Of a DNA stretch of 8,111 bases, positions 6,131-8,111 are shown piece by piece. Each line of letters begins with the position of its first letter. Position 1 is the first letter of the stretch. Source of the DNA: Methanobacterium sp. UBA8 (GTDB lineage Archaea > Methanobacteriota > Methanobacteria > Methanobacteriales > Methanobacteriaceae). A program made the translations under genes and the position numbers. The DNA lies in NCBI GenBank assembly GCA_002509665.1, contig DADN01000288.1, positions 8,689 through 16,799 on the forward strand. Direction: 5' to 3'. Below the pieces are notes generated by a model. That model was not told where the DNA came from, did no database searches, and worked only from the letters and a program-made list of their open reading frames with translations.

Positions 6131-6136
6131 AAAATT

Positions 6137-7114
6137 TTGTCTATCACATGTTTTCCAGACACACAAGATAAAGTACCCACTATCCCTGTACATCTTACAA
6201 GGGTCGGAGTTAGCGGGGTTAAAAAACTTTTAAAAATTGAAAGAGAAGGGAAAAGACCCATAGTACTTCTACCTACCTTCGATGCCTTTGTGGATCTTCC
6301 AAGTACGCAAAGAGGGATCCACATGTCCAGGAACCCAGAAGCTATTAGCGAAGTTCTTCAAGAAGCTATGGAAAGTACAGCAGTTGAAATAGAAAATGTA
6401 TGTGCTGAAATAGTAAGTCTTCTTCTTAAAAAACACAAATACGCAAGAAGGGCAGAAGTAAGCATGAAAAGCGATTTCATGTTCATAAAAAAGTCTCCTG
6501 TTACAAAAATGAAAACTCAAGAAATGACCAAAATTATGGCAGATGCCAGCGGTTACAGAGATGGAGATAAAGTTGTAATAAGAAGGATGATCGGTGCTGA
6601 GGTCGTCGGAATGACAGCATGCCCTTGCGCACAGGAATCTATAAAAGAAAGTTCAAGACAGAAACTTCTTGAGTTTCTAGACGAAGAAACAGCCGAAAAA
6701 GTCTTAAATACTGTATCTCTTGCATCACACAACCAGAGAGGCAGAGGGATGATCATGATAGAAGTCCCAGAACAGCATATGATCCGTGGTGAAGACCTTA
6801 TAAGGATTATAGAAGACTCAATGAGCTCTTCAGTATGTGAACTTCTTAAGAGATCTGATGAAAATGCAGTTGTGGTCCATGCGCATGAACATCCAATGTT
6901 TGTTGAAGACTGCGTAAGAAATATGGTGCAGAAGATCGTGGAGGAATATTCTCACCTTCCAGATGATACACTAGTAACTGTAAGACAGATAAATGAAGAA
7001 AGTATACACCGCCATAACGCATTTGCAGAAAAAGTCGCAATGTTAGGTGAGCTAAAGTACGAAATTGAAGGTATAGAAGAAAATAATCAGTCTGCTAAAA
7101 CAATTTGTAACTGA
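6137..7114 (+). CDS. mptA: GTP cyclohydrolase MptA (methanopterin biosynthesis)
   Basis: A 325-residue cytoplasmic enzyme of the GTP cyclohydrolase IB (FolE2/MptA) family. MptA is the Fe(II)-dependent archaeal enzyme that converts GTP to 7,8-dihydroneopterin 2',3'-cyclic phosphate, the first pterin step towards tetrahydromethanopterin. Recognisable blocks are LTRVGVSGVKKLLKI near the N-terminus, FVDLPSTQRGIHMSRN, the metal-site segment TAC162-PC164-AQE, S197-H198-NQRGRG, and the His-rich HAHEHPMFVEDCVRNM starting at H248. All family blocks are present and the length is normal. The start is TTG 6137, with GGGGTGA 6 nt before it. The next gene begins 23 bp after its stop behind its own strong ribosome binding site, so they form an operon. 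The long A/T-rich leader with inverted repeats hints at regulation. Confidence 0.93.
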   Translation: MSITCFPDTQDKVPTIPVHLTRVGVSGVKKLLKIEREGKRPIVLLPTFDAFVDLPSTQRGIHMSRNPEAISEVLQEAMESTAVEIENVCAEIVSLLLKKHKYARRAEVSMKSDFMFIKKSPVTKMKTQEMTKIMADASGYRDGDKVVIRRMIGAEVVGMTACPCAQESIKESSRQKLLEFLDEETAEKVLNTVSLASHNQRGRGMIMIEVPEQHMIRGEDLIRIIEDSMSSSVCELLKRSDENAVVVHAHEHPMFVEDCVRNMVQKIVEEYSHLPDDTLVTVRQINEESIHRHNAFAEKVAMLGELKYEIEGIEENNQSAKTICN

Positions 7115-7123
7115 GATCATTTT

Positions 7124-7130
7124 GGAGAGG
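7124..7130 (+). promoter_or_regulatory. Ribosome binding site for the GTG start at 7138
   Basis: GGAGAGG lies 7 nt before GTG 7138, in the 23-bp gap after mptA. It makes GTG the clear start. Confidence 0.75.
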
Positions 7131-7137
7131 ATACTAC

Positions 7138-7572
7138 GTGAAGCCAATACACAAAATTGCAGGTCAGGTAATGGGTGATTTAGAAGCATTCCATGGATCA
7201 AAACCTGCTATAGATGCAGATAATATTCTCATTGTAAGAGGAATGTCAAGAAAACAATTCAATGAAGAACTGGATGAAGTTCTTTCAAATCTTTTAAAAA
7301 ATCTCGATGCGCGCCAGATAGATATGTTTTCTGAAGAAGGCGGAAACATCATCGGAATAATGGACGAAAGGATAAGAGAAAGCATTAACATTCCAAGTGA
7401 AACTGACATTACTGGAGTCTACCTACTTAAAGAATCTTTAGAAGCCATGAATTGTAATGTAGCATATGCATTAGGCCTCATTGATAATGTTGGAGCTTTT
7501 ATCGTTACATGGAAAGATAAAAGTGGAATAGGTCCCCAGTTTGTTGAAGTTGTTGTTGCAAATATGGAATGA
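7138..7572 (+). CDS. Conserved methanogen protein of unknown function between mptA and cofG (possibly DUF2120-like)
   Basis: A 144-residue soluble acidic protein with no signal peptide, membrane helix or Cys cluster. I cannot assign a function; it may belong to DUF2120, an archaeal unknown family, but that label is from memory and unchecked. It reads as a small alpha/beta domain: a helix with LEAFHGSKPAID, a strand DNILIVRGMS, a long helix KQFNEELDEVLSNLLKNLD, then GGNIIGIMDERIRESINIP, and a final pair of strands around GAFIVTWKDKSG and GPQFVEVVVANM. Glycines and DERIRE could form a ligand site, but no known motif is seen. It starts at GTG behind GGAGAGG, 23 bp after mptA, and ends 59 bp before cofG. 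A role in pterin or F420 synthesis is suggested only by position. Confidence 0.72.
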   Translation: MKPIHKIAGQVMGDLEAFHGSKPAIDADNILIVRGMSRKQFNEELDEVLSNLLKNLDARQIDMFSEEGGNIIGIMDERIRESINIPSETDITGVYLLKESLEAMNCNVAYALGLIDNVGAFIVTWKDKSGIGPQFVEVVVANME

Positions 7573-7584
7573 AACTTCACAATC

Positions 7585-7597
7585 TTTTTTTATAAAC
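7585..7597 (+). promoter_or_regulatory. Oligo-T tract and TATA box between the unknown gene and cofG
   Basis: Seven T (7585-7591), 12 nt past the stop codon, could end the mptA transcript. The overlapping TTTATAAAC is a good archaeal TATA box whose expected transcription start (about 7618-7622) lies just before the cofG ATG. CofG may therefore have its own promoter with a leader of about 10 nt. Confidence 0.5.
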
Positions 7598-7631
7598 TTT
7601 TAAATTACTATTTTTACAAGTGGATGATAAC

Positions 7632-8111
7632 ATGCCTGAATACTCAAAAGAAGAAATATTATCCCTTTTAAATGCAAAAGGTAAAGATATCATATCTTTA
7701 ATTTCTACTGCAGAGTCCAAAAGGAATACTGGCACAATTACATATTCCAAAAATGTCTTTTTACCGCTCACAGATATCTGCAGAAATGAATGCGGATATT
7801 GTACCTTTAAAAAAACTCCTGATGATAAAGAAGCACAAATTTTAATGGACTACCCTGAAATTTTTGATATTTTAAAGGAAGCAGATAAATATAATTGCAG
7901 AGAAGCTCTTTTTACCTTTGGAGAACGTCCCGAAGAAACTTCTGAAGTAAACGCAGCGCTTGAGGATAAAGGGTACTCAAACATGTTAGATTATCTTTAT
8001 TTTATCTGTGATGAGACCTTAAAAAATACAGGACTTTTACCCCACAGCAATCCTGGAGTTCTAAAAAAGAAAGAATTGAACGTATTAAAAGAAGTAAATG
8101 CATCTATGGGC
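7632..8111 (+). CDS. cofG: CofG, radical SAM subunit of FO synthase (5' part, cut by window end)
   Basis: The open frame from ATG 7632 gives 160 residues and runs off the right edge with no stop. CofG family members are usually over 300 residues, so less than half is present. It shows the radical SAM cluster motif C50-x3-C54-x2-C57 (CRNECGYC) after VFLPLTDI, then CTFKKTP, the segment ALFTFGERPEE, and LLPHSNPGVL near the end, all typical of CofG. With CofH it makes FO (7,8-didemethyl-8-hydroxy-5-deazariboflavin), the chromophore of coenzyme F420, from tyrosine and a ribityl-aminouracil; CofG catalyses the second, ring-closing radical step. A weak ribosome binding site GGATGAT (7622-7628) precedes the ATG by 3 nt. 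It lies 59 bp after the unknown gene, with a TATA box between. Confidence 0.93.
   Translation, partial: MPEYSKEEILSLLNAKGKDIISLISTAESKRNTGTITYSKNVFLPLTDICRNECGYCTFKKTPDDKEAQILMDYPEIFDILKEADKYNCREALFTFGERPEETSEVNAALEDKGYSNMLDYLYFICDETLKNTGLLPHSNPGVLKKKELNVLKEVNASMG

Larger units (their letters stand above)
5821..6136. other. A/T-rich intergenic region holding the mptA promoter and leader
   Basis: No gene is seen on either strand. After the T-rich tract there is an inverted repeat TTAATGATT (5915-5923) / AATCATTAA (5941-5949), and a near-copy of the 5916-5929 block at 5949-5961. TATA-like boxes lie at TTTATAAAT 5935-5943, TTATAAAT 5964-5971 and GATATATTA 6012-6020; the last would start a transcript near 6040. 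The remainder carries the foldable leader described separately. Confidence 0.55.

Overview
The window looks like a chromosomal segment of a hydrogenotrophic methanogen, most likely a low-GC member of the Methanobacteriales such as Methanobacterium. The grounds are MptA (methanopterin synthesis) next to CofG (F420 deazaflavin synthesis), two proteins of methanogen-type unknown families, A/T-rich codon use, archaeal Shine-Dalgarno sites (GGTGAT, GGAGAGG), TTG and GTG starts, and TATA boxes. The species cannot be fixed from the sequence.

Layout. (1) 1-252 is a non-coding array of short hairpins, about 45% G+C by hand count and CpG-rich, running off the left edge. It is followed by a very A/T-rich gene-free stretch (253-604). 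(2) 605-1528 encodes a UbiA/MenA-like membrane prenyltransferase and 1667-3049 a 14-TM-type MFS (DHA2) exporter, both + strand but separated by 138 bp that holds a strong palindrome. (3) 3087-3554 (minus) is a HIT-family nucleotide hydrolase or transferase, convergent with the MFS gene and divergent from the next pair. (4) 3694-3999 and 4023-5039 are a Cys-rich DUF2769-like protein and a histone-deacetylase-fold amidohydrolase, 23 bp apart and probably cotranscribed. (5) 5140-5820 is a conserved archaeal protein of unknown function (DUF2100-like). (6) After a 316-bp A/T-rich gap come mptA (6137-7114), a small conserved unknown protein (7138-7572) and the first 160 codons of cofG (7632 to the right edge).

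How the genes work together. The right end is a coenzyme-synthesis block: MptA commits GTP to tetrahydromethanopterin and CofG completes the F420 chromophore FO, both cofactors of methanogenesis. The small gene between them is a candidate accessory. The DUF2769/deacetylase pair suggests a shared deacylation or metal-linked role, but the substrate is unknown. The left genes are membrane functions with no obvious shared pathway.

The most unusual items are the hairpin array at the left end, in which stem sequences change while complementarity is kept and four successive hairpins are spaced 24-25 nt apart, and a potential branched leader structure immediately upstream of the mptA ribosome binding site.
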